Source: an uncultured Pseudomonadota bacterium (GTDB lineage: Bacteria > Myxococcota_A > Bradymonadia > Bradymonadales > GCA-2716585). From it: a DNA stretch of 43,556 nucleotides. Position 1 is the first letter of the stretch, and each line of letters starts with the position of its first letter. This document shows positions 18,319 through 26,209 of this stretch, piece by piece. The DNA lies in assembly GCA_937123825.1 (NCBI GenBank), contig CAKZKQ010000477.1:1-43556 (forward strand), read 5' to 3'. Position numbers and translations under genes: made by a program. The notes under the pieces are model-generated. The model saw only the letters and a program-made list of their open reading frames with translations. It was not told the origin of the DNA and ran no database searches.

Positions 18319-18420
18319 GTGTCTGCTTTGGCGCATCGTGCCGGTCGACGCGGTGCGCTTCGATGTCAGGAGTGTTCATCCAAATGGGCTCCTGACCAAA
18401 ACCATCGTTTGAGGATATTG

Positions 18421-19746
18421 ATGAGCGCATTCAAGAGCAGCGTCCTGGCCGAGTTGGCCTGGCGAGATCGGATCGAACAGCTGACCCACCAGGAGCTTGA
18501 TGAAAAGCTCGATGACGGCTGTGTGACGCTCTATTGCGGTTTTGATCCTTCGGCCGACTCCCTGCACGTGGGCAACCTGGTGCCGATGATGGGCCTGGCG
18601 TTCTTCTTGCGCCACGGCCACCGCCCGATCGCGTTGGTCGGCGGCGCCACCGGTCGGATTGGGGATCCTTCGGGCAAGGCCACCGAGCGCTCTTTGCTCA
18701 GCGAAGCGCAGATCGAGGCCAACCTCAAGGGCATCCACGCGCAGCTCCAGACCATCCTGGCGCGCGCCTTGTCCATGCACCCCGAGGGCGTTACGGCCGG
18801 GGACGACGCGTCGGCCCAGATTCCGATCGTCAACAACCACGACTGGTTGGGGCCGTGGAGCTTCATCGACTTTCTGCGCGAGGTCGGCAAGCACTTCAGG
18901 GTCAACACCATGCTGGCCAAGGACTCTGTGCGCTCACGGCTTGAAAACCGCGAGCAGGGCATCAGCTACACCGAGTTCAGCTACATGCTGATCCAGGGTT
19001 TTGACTTCTACCACCTCTTTACCGAGCGCGGCTGCGCCCTCCAGATCGGAGGCTCCGATCAGTGGGGCAACATCACGGCGGGCACGGAGTTGATCCGGCG
19101 CAAGTCTGGAGAGTCGGCTTTTGGGCTGACGATGCCGCTCTTGACGACGGCCAGTGGGCAGAAGCTGGGCAAGACGGAGAAAGGGGCCGTGTGGCTCGAT
19201 CCCGAGCGGACCAGCCCTTACGAGTTCTACCAGTACTGGATCAACCGGCCCGACGCCGATGTCCCGATGCTCCTGCGCACCTTCACCTTCTTGTCCAAAG
19301 AGGTGATCGACGCCCATGTGGCAGACATCGAAGAGGGCCGCAACAGAGGGCAGGTGCAGCGCGCGTTGGCCTACGAGGTCACAGCGCTGGTGCACGGCAA
19401 AGACGAGGCCGACAAGGCCATCGCGGCCAGCAAGATGCTCTTTGGCGAGCGCATCGCGGGGCTCTCTGACCGCGATCTGGCGGCGATCTTTGCCGACGTG
19501 CCCTCCACCGAGGTCGAGCGCAGCCGCCTTGAAGGCGACGGCGTGCCGATCCTCGACTTGATGACCGAGGTGGGCCTGCAAGCCTCCAAAGGCGCCGCCA
19601 GGCGCCTTCTGAAGCAGGGCGGCGGCTACATCAACAACGAGCGCATCGCGCCCGAAACCGCCGTCACCCTGGAGCATCTGGCCAGCGAGTCCATGCTGGT
19701 CCTGCGCGCAGGCAAAAAGAACTACCACGTCATCAAGCTGGTCTAA
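18421..19746 (+). CDS. tyrS: Tyrosyl-tRNA synthetase
   Basis: This 441-residue enzyme charges tRNA-Tyr with tyrosine. The ATG at 18421 is supported by GAGG 6 bp upstream; the longer open frame runs back over the terminator and promoter. It is a class I synthetase: HVGN (HIGH-type motif, residues 49-52), GGATGRIGDPSGK, the tyrosine/tRNA segment GGSDQWGNI, and KLGKT at 248-252 as the KMSKS-type loop. The C-terminal RNA-binding S4 domain is present (ASKGAARRLLKQGGGYINN). Length and order are those of the bacterial TyrS group with KMSKS-loop Lys-Leu-Gly-Lys-Thr. It is transcribed alone; a GC-rich palindrome lies just after the stop codon. Confidence 0.97.
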   Translation: MSAFKSSVLAELAWRDRIEQLTHQELDEKLDDGCVTLYCGFDPSADSLHVGNLVPMMGLAFFLRHGHRPIALVGGATGRIGDPSGKATERSLLSEAQIEANLKGIHAQLQTILARALSMHPEGVTAGDDASAQIPIVNNHDWLGPWSFIDFLREVGKHFRVNTMLAKDSVRSRLENREQGISYTEFSYMLIQGFDFYHLFTERGCALQIGGSDQWGNITAGTELIRRKSGESAFGLTMPLLTTASGQKLGKTEKGAVWLDPERTSPYEFYQYWINRPDADVPMLLRTFTFLSKEVIDAHVADIEEGRNRGQVQRALAYEVTALVHGKDEADKAIAASKMLFGERIAGLSDRDLAAIFADVPSTEVERSRLEGDGVPILDLMTEVGLQASKGAARRLLKQGGGYINNERIAPETAVTLEHLASESMLVLRAGKKNYHVIKLV

Positions 19747-19757
19747 GCGTCGCGGGT

Positions 19758-19805
19758 CCGGGGGCGCGCCCCCGGCGGGGGTTTGGGGGCTGGCCCCCAT
19801 CCCAA
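19758..19805. repeat. GC-rich palindromic repeat family C after tyrS
   Basis: Two adjacent palindromes are present: CCGGGGGCGCGCCCCCGG (19758-19775, perfect) and GGGGGCTGGCCCCC within 19782-19805. The 24 bases at 19782-19805 recur exactly, inverted, at 38277-38300. It lies 11 bp after the tyrS stop codon and may help end or protect the transcript, but there is no T-run. Confidence 0.8.
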
Positions 19806-19878
19806 GCCGCCCATCACTGTGTGTGGGCGCCAACCGGCCGCCTCCCCAACCTTTCCTTGTCCCATCAAAGGCCCAACC

Positions 19879-21639
19879 GTGCCCAACCGTCTTCAAGCAA
19901 TCCTCGGCTGGCAAAGCGTCGCTCTGACTCTCTGGGTGATGGTGATGGCGGTGGGCTGCGCCACAGCGCCGCCGCCTGCAAGCCAGGGGGCGCTGGCCGC
20001 GCCGACGCCCCTTGTCCAATACACCCTCACCGTTCAGCCCCGTCAGGCCACGGTAGAGATCGACTTTGAGCACCTTGGCGCCAACCAGATCGAGTTGAGC
20101 ATGCCCCAGTGGGACGGCGAACCGATCTGGGAAGACGTCTACGACCTGCACGCCTGGGTTGCAGGCACCGACCAGCGTTTGCCCACCAAGATGGTCGAAC
20201 CGGGGCGGTGGCAGGTCGACCAGATCGAAGGCCGCGACATCCGCGTGCGGTATGTGGTGGTTGGACGGCAAGGGGCGCTGAGCGCCGCCACAGGGGCGGT
20301 CTCCGCGCGCCGGGCCTACACTGGCAGCGAGGTCTTTGTGGGGTGGGGCAGGGGGCTCTTTGTGGTGCCTTCGGTCCCCGAGGCGCGGGTGGAGCCGTGG
20401 GAAGAGCTGCGTTTGGCGGTCAACACACCCGAAGACTGGCCTGTGGCCTCGACCTGGGGCCGCAAAGAGACCGGCGTGCGCCGCGCCCGTGACCTGCGCG
20501 ACGCGCTCTTGATCGCCGGGGATTGGCGGATCTTGCCCGAAGAGGTCCAGGACGCCGACATTCAAATGGCCATCACCGGCCAATGGAAGTCCGACGAGGG
20601 TCTGGTCCGACGCCAGATTTGGAAGATGGTCGCCCACCACGCCAAGATCTTTGGCGGTTACCCCCGAAACGCCGCCGTGGCTGCCATCATCCCCGCCGCA
20701 GAGCCTGCCGTGGTGGCCGTTCCCGGCGGCGCGGTCTTCTTTGTGCCCCCCGACGCCGATCTGACCACCGATCAAGTTCGCATGCGCAAGCTGGCCCGCG
20801 ACCACCTGCGCCTGTGGACCGAAGAGCTGTGCCATCCTCGCCAGCACGACATCCCAGGCAGCCCCTACCGGGCCGGTCACCTGGCCTGGTTCACCGAAGG
20901 GCTGACCCGTTACCTGGGCGTGCGGACCTTGATGGGGCTTGGCATCCTTGAGCCGCGCGAATTCTTGCCCATGCTCAACGGCTGGATCAAAGACTACCAC
21001 AGCAATCCCCGCGCCTTCGACACCAGTCGCCCCGAGCTGGTCTCGGGCTACGACGACAACGCCGACTTCAAGAAGCTGGCGGTGGCCAAGGGCGCGCTCC
21101 TGGGTCTCCTCCTGGACGTGGAATTGCGCGCCGACAGCCAAGGTCTCAAGACGCTCGACATCTTGCTGCGCAAAATGGAGCAGGAGTTGGGCTACAACCC
21201 CCACGGCTACACCAACGCCGATATCCTGCGCCTGCTCTCGGATGCCACCGAGCGGCCCTGGGGCGATTTCTTTCAAAACTTTGTGGATGGCACCGCGCCA
21301 CTGCCGGTCGAAGGGCTCGCGCGCGGCGGTATCATCGTCCTGGAGCTGCCATTTCCGGTCTACGACCTGGGTTTTGACGCCTCACAGCCCGAACTCAAGG
21401 GGGCGACCATCACCGGCGTCACAGGCGACTCCGAGGCCCAACGCGCCGGTGTGAGGCCAGGGGACGTGATCAAAGACATCAAATTTGAACCCGGGCGCGT
21501 CAACATCCCCGTCAAGCTGCGCCTGAAGCGGCCCGGAAAGCGCCGCGACGTGACCGTGGAGTTCCTGCCCACGCGCAACATCGAAATGCCCGTCGCCACC
21601 GAAATGACCGAACTCTTTGGCGATTGGTTCCGCCGCTGA
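19879..21639 (+). CDS. M61 (glycyl-aminopeptidase)-like lipoprotein with destroyed zinc site and PDZ domain
   Basis: The protein is 586 residues from the GTG at 19879. That start gives a lipoprotein signal with lipobox ending at Cys27 and has AAAGG 7 bp upstream; the ATG at 19783 would start inside a repeat palindrome. The layout matches M61 peptidases: an N-terminal beta domain (about 45-180), a thermolysin-like helical domain and a C-terminal PDZ domain (about 490-580: DSEAQRAGVRPGDVIKDI). The zinc motif HExxHxW is replaced by Arg307-Asp-His-Leu-Arg311-Leu-Trp313, so both zinc His and the catalytic Glu are lost. The downstream WFTEGLTRYLG segment with Glu340 is kept. It is therefore probably a non-enzymatic binding or chaperone-like protein at the envelope. 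Family assignment is by layout and the WF-x-EG-x-T-x-Y motif. Confidence 0.72.
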   Translation: MPNRLQAILGWQSVALTLWVMVMAVGCATAPPPASQGALAAPTPLVQYTLTVQPRQATVEIDFEHLGANQIELSMPQWDGEPIWEDVYDLHAWVAGTDQRLPTKMVEPGRWQVDQIEGRDIRVRYVVVGRQGALSAATGAVSARRAYTGSEVFVGWGRGLFVVPSVPEARVEPWEELRLAVNTPEDWPVASTWGRKETGVRRARDLRDALLIAGDWRILPEEVQDADIQMAITGQWKSDEGLVRRQIWKMVAHHAKIFGGYPRNAAVAAIIPAAEPAVVAVPGGAVFFVPPDADLTTDQVRMRKLARDHLRLWTEELCHPRQHDIPGSPYRAGHLAWFTEGLTRYLGVRTLMGLGILEPREFLPMLNGWIKDYHSNPRAFDTSRPELVSGYDDNADFKKLAVAKGALLGLLLDVELRADSQGLKTLDILLRKMEQELGYNPHGYTNADILRLLSDATERPWGDFFQNFVDGTAPLPVEGLARGGIIVLELPFPVYDLGFDASQPELKGATITGVTGDSEAQRAGVRPGDVIKDIKFEPGRVNIPVKLRLKRPGKRRDVTVEFLPTRNIEMPVATEMTELFGDWFRR

Positions 21640-21666
21640 GCGCCCATCAGGCGGCTGCGCGGCAAC

Positions 21667-22617
21667 TCAGCGCTGCTCAGGCGGCATGGCCCCGTTGTTG
21701 TTCAGTGCCCGGTCATGAAAAAGCAGCAGCTCCATCGACCCAGGTCCTTTGACAAAGCGCTTGTTGTGGCGCCCCTTGAGCACCGTAAATCGATGCTCCA
21801 ACCCTGCCCTGGCCAGCCGCGCGCTAAACTGCGTGATGCTCCCCTTGAACCCATCCTTGTCGCTGGTGGCCACGTTGAGCTTGCGGGTGCGCAGGATGTC
21901 GATCTTGTCCTTGCGCAGTCGATCCAAAAGCACCGCCCTTGAACCCACCGAACCCTGCTGGCTCCCAATCGCCCCAAAATACTCCGGGTACTTAAAGCCA
22001 ATGTAGGTCGAGAGCAGACCGCCCAGCGAAATCCCATCCACACCCCATCCCTCGGGGGTTTTGGGCACCCGCAGGTGCTTCTGGGTGTACGGCAGCAGCT
22101 CTTCAAAGAGGTAACGCTCGTAATCGGGCCGATGCACAGCGCCCTTGAGCACGTTGGGCGGGTAGGGGCAGACCAGAATGACCCCCTGGTAGGGGTTTTC
22201 GCGCAGCACCTTGTTGTAGCCCTCCAGCTCCTGGCCGGTCACCAGCCCCTGAAAGTCCTCGCTGCGCAGATCATCGCCCCGATGCAGCGCCGCCATCGCA
22301 GGCACCACCCCATACTTCTCCACCCAACCCCACGCTCCGGCCTTGTTGCCGCGCACCGATTCCCCAAGACCCGCAAAAGACAAGACCGCCGGGTAGGTCC
22401 GTCCGCTGGTCTCATAGTCCGGCGGCAAGACATAGACCACGTGCTGCTTGCCCGCAAAAGCACTCTGAATGACCCCCTCCATCACAATGGGCTGGGGGTT
22501 TGCCTTGGGGGCTTTGGCCATTTGGGGCGGCGGCGAGTCAATGCCTTTGCCTTCTTGGGCAAAAGCGGTCGTCGGCAACACAAGCAGGAGGGTCAGCAGC
22601 AGAAACCAGCGGTGCAT
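21667..22617 (-). CDS. Secreted alpha/beta hydrolase (esterase-like)
   Basis: This is a 316-residue exported hydrolase. The start at 22617 was chosen because MHRWFLLLTLLLVLPTTAFAQ is a clear signal peptide and GAGAG lies 6 bp upstream; 26 upstream codons look non-coding. The catalytic pattern of esterase D / PHB-depolymerase-type hydrolases is visible: a GxSxGG elbow (GVDGISLGGLLS) with Ser197 and a late GRHNKRF with His284. The acid residue is probably Asp255 or Asp257 in the TSDKDGF segment, which is an inference. The alpha/beta core begins at VYVLPPDYETSGRTYPAVLSF. Substrate is unknown; feruloyl, siderophore and polyester esterases all share this pattern. It converges with the M61-like gene (27 bp between stops). 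A family A repeat lies upstream of its start. Confidence 0.82.
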   Translation of the reverse strand: MHRWFLLLTLLLVLPTTAFAQEGKGIDSPPPQMAKAPKANPQPIVMEGVIQSAFAGKQHVVYVLPPDYETSGRTYPAVLSFAGLGESVRGNKAGAWGWVEKYGVVPAMAALHRGDDLRSEDFQGLVTGQELEGYNKVLRENPYQGVILVCPYPPNVLKGAVHRPDYERYLFEELLPYTQKHLRVPKTPEGWGVDGISLGGLLSTYIGFKYPEYFGAIGSQQGSVGSRAVLLDRLRKDKIDILRTRKLNVATSDKDGFKGSITQFSARLARAGLEHRFTVLKGRHNKRFVKGPGSMELLLFHDRALNNNGAMPPEQR

Positions 22618-22718
22618 TTCATCTCTCAGGCAGTGTGGGCATGTGGCCCGCAAAGTGTCCTGAAACAAGATGGGGTCACCCTGGTCGGGTGTCAAAATGG
22701 TGGTCTTTTGCGAGCTTT

Positions 22719-22768
22719 GGTAAGGTCCCAGGGACCTTTACAAACCCCCGAAAACACAACGCTTTTTA
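22719..22768 (+). repeat. Dispersed palindromic repeat family A, copy 4
   Basis: The core AAGGTCCCAGGGACCTT lies at 22722-22738. The tail TTACAAACCCCCGAAAACAC is followed by a TTTTTA run. The end of the tail overlaps the stop codon of the minus-strand gene ending at 22766, so the element supplies that gene's TAA. It nearly matches copy 2. Confidence 0.9.
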
Positions 22769-23593
22769 AATTTCCTTCAACTGCCGCTCCAACCGCCGCA
22801 CCAGCCGGTCGTTTTGGCGCACACGGGCCACCGCGATCTGTGATTCAAGCAGTTCGCGGGCGTGGATGAGTTGGTGTTTGGGGACAAAGCGGGCTCTGGC
22901 TGCGCGGCGGCCTGTGTCGGTGGACAGTGACTCCATGAGTCGCTCCATGTTGCGGGAGGCTTCCTGGAGGAGGGCTTTGGCACGGGGTCGCAGGCCCGCA
23001 TGCCCGTTGTATTGGCACATTTGCTGTTGGATTTGCTGGTGCGCCTCAAAAATGTCTGAGGGTGACGCGCTCCAGTGGATGCCCAGTGCGGTGAAGGGGT
23101 TTTGGGACAGGGCGCGGCGGCACAGGTCGTAGAGGGTGCTCAACTCGGGCTCTGGCGTTTGGGGGCTTTGCGCTTGCTTGGCCTCGGGAGCGTCTTTGGT
23201 TTGCGCCTGGTCTGGGGTGGGGCTTGGGTTGAGGGACTCGATCCACAGATCGAGCAGCGCCGGGTCGGTTTGGCGCCGCGCCCACCACTCAAGGATGGTT
23301 TGTTGGCCGTCGCGGGCGATGACGCGAAAGAGCAACGAGACCGAGAAGGCCTGCCCGATGACCGAGAGGTCGAGCACGATCTGCGCGCCGGGGGCCTCTT
23401 CCAGCGAGAAGGGGAAGACGATGGTGCGTTTGTCGCGGATGCCGCAGGCGTTGGTGATCGCCAGGTTCTGGTCGCGGTATTCGACCTCGTAGCGGGGCAG
23501 GGTGACGCGCTTTACCCGAAGGACGCTGTTGCTGCGCGCGGCGCCGCCGGCGGTGGCGCTCTGAAGATTGGGTCGGCTGGATTGCAGGTGCAT
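22766..23593 (-). CDS. Protein with J-like domain lacking HPD and a beta-rich N-terminal domain
   Basis: This is a 275-residue, probably cytoplasmic protein. Residues about 25-120 are beta-rich and could be a PilZ-like barrel, but the RxxxR motif that binds cyclic-di-GMP is not seen. A Pro/Gln/Ala-rich linker follows. Residues about 165-235 (NPFTALGIHWSASPSDIFEA, then RNMERLMESL and RRAARARF) have the helix layout and NPF-LG entry of J domains, but the HPD tripeptide needed to stimulate DnaK is missing. A charged helical end follows. GGAG lies 11 bp before the ATG. It is 66 bp downstream of pbpC on the same strand, so it may be the third gene of the A2M-pbpC operon. Identification is tentative and function is unknown. 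Confidence 0.55.
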   Translation of the reverse strand: MHLQSSRPNLQSATAGGAARSNSVLRVKRVTLPRYEVEYRDQNLAITNACGIRDKRTIVFPFSLEEAPGAQIVLDLSVIGQAFSVSLLFRVIARDGQQTILEWWARRQTDPALLDLWIESLNPSPTPDQAQTKDAPEAKQAQSPQTPEPELSTLYDLCRRALSQNPFTALGIHWSASPSDIFEAHQQIQQQMCQYNGHAGLRPRAKALLQEASRNMERLMESLSTDTGRRAARARFVPKHQLIHARELLESQIAVARVRQNDRLVRRLERQLKEI

Positions 23594-23659
23594 GATGGCA
23601 AACTCCGCTCGATGGTCAGTCGACTGTGTATCGGAGTCGCGGGGGGGATCTGGAGGGGG

Positions 23660-26209
23660 TCACTGCACAGTGATGTGGATCTGGGCCTCGGGGGCATCCT
23701 GGCCAACGCCGATGGTGTGGTGCCCCGGCTCAGGGGTCCACGCAGTGGTGTAGGGCGCCTGGACGGTGCGCAGGGGCTGGCCGTTGATGAACCATGTCAG
23801 AGACTGACTGGGGGCGGCGCCGGGCCACTGGGCGCGCAGCGTGATTTTCTGGTGCGCTTTGGGGGCGTCGGCGTCGATGAAGAACTGATCACCGGGCAGC
23901 GGGTGGACCAGTTGGACGTTGGAGGTGGAGGGCGCGCTGCGTGAAGAGACGGGGCCTTCACCGGGGCAAAGCGGAGACCAGTGCTGGGGTTCGAGTTGAA
24001 GGCCCTGATTCATGCCCCACTCCAGCCAGCGGTGGGGGAGACGATGGAAGAGCGCCTGTTGGGTGAAGGCGGGGTCGCAGCCAGGGCCTGCCACGCCTCC
24101 AGTGCGCGTGTCGATGGTGTGGGCGACGTGAACCTGGCAGGTGTGGGGGCCTGCGACCCGGTGTCCGCCGTCCTGGGCGGGGCCAGAGGCGCCTCGGCGA
24201 CCGTCCATGAAAAGCTCCTGGCTGGTGGTGGGGCAGTGGGGGCCTGCGGGGTGGCCGCTGAGCGCGCAGACGGTGTGTTTGTGGAGGTTGCGGGGCTGGG
24301 TAAACCAGGCCACGTCCTGAGGACCGGCGGCTTTGGGGTAGAGGGCCTGGAAGACCTGCCGCATGATGGGGGCGGCGCCGGTGACCCCGCTGACATGTTG
24401 CATGGGGGTGCCGTCAAAGTTGCCAGCCCAGACCGCGACGGTAAAGCCGGGGGTGACGCCCACCGCCCAGTTGTCGCGGAAGTTGGTGCTGGTGCCGGTC
24501 TTGGCGGCCACGCGGTAGGGCAGCGCCAGCGGGCCGTCACGGCCAAAGCCCTTGTCGCGGGCGGCGTCGTCGCTGAGCATGTCGAGCAACTGGTAGGTGA
24601 CCTCGGGGCTGAAGACGGTCTCCATCTGGTGGGCATCATCGCGGACGCGTTGGCCGTCGATGGCGTCGATCAACCGCGCAGGCCTCCACCGCCCCATCCT
24701 CCCCAACGACGCATACGCCCCCGCCAACTCCAGCATGGTCACCTCGCCGTTGCCCAGCGAAATCCCCAAGCCGTAGTGTTCGGCGTCAAGCTCCAGGCTC
24801 TTCATCCCCGCCTTGTGCAACCTCTCAAGCACGCGTCGGGGTTCGACCACGGCGGTTGCGGCCACGGCGGGGATGTTCAACGAACTGGCCAGCGATTGGC
24901 GCAGGCTTACAGGGCCCCGGTGGCGCTGATCGTAGTTTTTGGGGATGTAGACGCCCGTGTCGGTGGGAAACTGGGTGGGCAGGTCGTCGAGCATGTCGGC
25001 GGCGGTGCCGCCGCGCTCCAAGTAGAGGCCGTAGACAAAGGGTTTGAGTGTGGAGCCGGGCTGACGCAGGGCCAAAACGCCGTCGTTGGAGCCAAGGCGG
25101 CGCTTGCTCCAATAACCGCGCGACCCTGCCCAGGCCAGCACGTCGCCGCTGGTGTTGTCCAGCACCAACACCGCCGCCTGCCCGACCTGACGGTCTTCAA
25201 GGCGCTCCAGTTGTGCGTTGATGATCCCCTCAACGCGGGTTTGCAGCTCCAGATCGAGCGTGGTGTTGATCTGGGCGGGCAGGGGGGAGTGCTGGGTCTT
25301 GAGGCGGCGCAGGACCTCGTCGGTGAAGTGCATGGCCAGCACCTCTGAGGTGTGGCGGCGGATCTCGATGGGCTCGGTCAGCGCTTGCCGGTAGGCGTCT
25401 TCGGTGATGGCGCCGCGCCCCCGCATGACACCCAAAAGGAAACGCTGACGGGCAACCGCGCGGCGCTTGTGGCGGCGGGGTTCGGTGACGCCGGGCGCCT
25501 GAGGAATGGCGGCCAGGAGCGTGGATTGGGCCAGCGAGAGTTCGCTGGCCGACTTGCCAAAGTAGGCGCGGGCGGCGGCCTCGACGCCAAAGAGCTGGTT
25601 TCCGTAAGGGGCGCGGTTGAGATACTGCTCCATGATCTGGGGCTTGCTCAGCGCTTGCTCCAGGCGCACGGCCCAGACCGCCTCGCGGGCTTTGGTGGCC
25701 AGCGTGCGGCGGCGCATCTGGGGCATGACCATCTTGACGGTCTGCTGGGTCAGCGTCGAGGCACCGCTAATGACTCGCCCCCCGCTGACGTTGAGCCAGA
25801 CGGCCCGAAGGATGGCCAGCGGATCGACCCCTTTGTGGTTTTCAAAGCGCTTGTCCTCGGTGTGGATGGTGGCTTGGATGAGGTGGGGCGAGATTTGGGA
25901 GGCCGGGACCCAGCGGGCGCGGCCTTTTTGGGGGTTTTGGAGGACTTCGCGCAGCAATCGCCCGTCTCGGTCCAGGATCTGCGCGCTGGTGACCGTGTCC
26001 GGGGCCAGGAGTTCGGCCGGGAAGGGCACGGCCAGCACCCAGACGGTGACCAGCGCCATGGCGAGCAGGCCGCCGATGAGCGCGCGCTGAAAGAAGCGGC
26101 GCGCTTTGGCGCGCAGAGTGCCGGTGCGCGGTGCGTCCGGCGCGTGGGTCTGCGTGGGCGCCTGGGATTGGGGGGCAGGCGCCCTTTGGGGCGATGGCTG
26201 GGTGGACAT
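23660..26209 (-). CDS. pbpC: Penicillin-binding protein 1C (glycosyltransferase/transpeptidase)
   Basis: This 849-residue bifunctional peptidoglycan synthase is anchored by one N-terminal transmembrane helix (about 45-65) after a Pro/Gln-rich cytoplasmic tail. The glycosyltransferase (GT51) domain has HTEDKRF with catalytic Glu118 and GASTLTQQ. The transpeptidase domain has STLK with Ser386 and Lys389, SSLN, and KTGTS with Lys570. A C-terminal beta domain (about 765-849) is the PBP1C-specific extension. The ATG at 26209 overlaps the A2M stop codon as TGATG, which signals translational coupling; a GTG one codon earlier is also possible. Pairing with an A2M lipoprotein is the well-known yfhM-pbpC arrangement, thought to trap attacking proteases and repair damaged wall. 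Confidence 0.96.
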   Translation of the reverse strand: MSTQPSPQRAPAPQSQAPTQTHAPDAPRTGTLRAKARRFFQRALIGGLLAMALVTVWVLAVPFPAELLAPDTVTSAQILDRDGRLLREVLQNPQKGRARWVPASQISPHLIQATIHTEDKRFENHKGVDPLAILRAVWLNVSGGRVISGASTLTQQTVKMVMPQMRRRTLATKAREAVWAVRLEQALSKPQIMEQYLNRAPYGNQLFGVEAAARAYFGKSASELSLAQSTLLAAIPQAPGVTEPRRHKRRAVARQRFLLGVMRGRGAITEDAYRQALTEPIEIRRHTSEVLAMHFTDEVLRRLKTQHSPLPAQINTTLDLELQTRVEGIINAQLERLEDRQVGQAAVLVLDNTSGDVLAWAGSRGYWSKRRLGSNDGVLALRQPGSTLKPFVYGLYLERGGTAADMLDDLPTQFPTDTGVYIPKNYDQRHRGPVSLRQSLASSLNIPAVAATAVVEPRRVLERLHKAGMKSLELDAEHYGLGISLGNGEVTMLELAGAYASLGRMGRWRPARLIDAIDGQRVRDDAHQMETVFSPEVTYQLLDMLSDDAARDKGFGRDGPLALPYRVAAKTGTSTNFRDNWAVGVTPGFTVAVWAGNFDGTPMQHVSGVTGAAPIMRQVFQALYPKAAGPQDVAWFTQPRNLHKHTVCALSGHPAGPHCPTTSQELFMDGRRGASGPAQDGGHRVAGPHTCQVHVAHTIDTRTGGVAGPGCDPAFTQQALFHRLPHRWLEWGMNQGLQLEPQHWSPLCPGEGPVSSRSAPSTSNVQLVHPLPGDQFFIDADAPKAHQKITLRAQWPGAAPSQSLTWFINGQPLRTVQAPYTTAWTPEPGHHTIGVGQDAPEAQIHITVQ

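Noticed and set aside
18320..18420. T-box riboswitch in front of tyrS
   Set aside because: The leader is only about 100 bases with no T-box sequence or antiterminator; the only terminator hairpin lies upstream of the promoter.
19783..19878. ATG at 19783 as start of the M61-like protein
   Set aside because: It lies within a repeat palindrome and would bury the lipoprotein signal 32 residues inside; the GTG at 19879 has a ribosome site and a proper signal.
18934..21276. A 780-codon minus-strand frame across tyrS and the M61-like gene
   Set aside because: It crosses two real genes and an intergenic palindrome and shows no family features.
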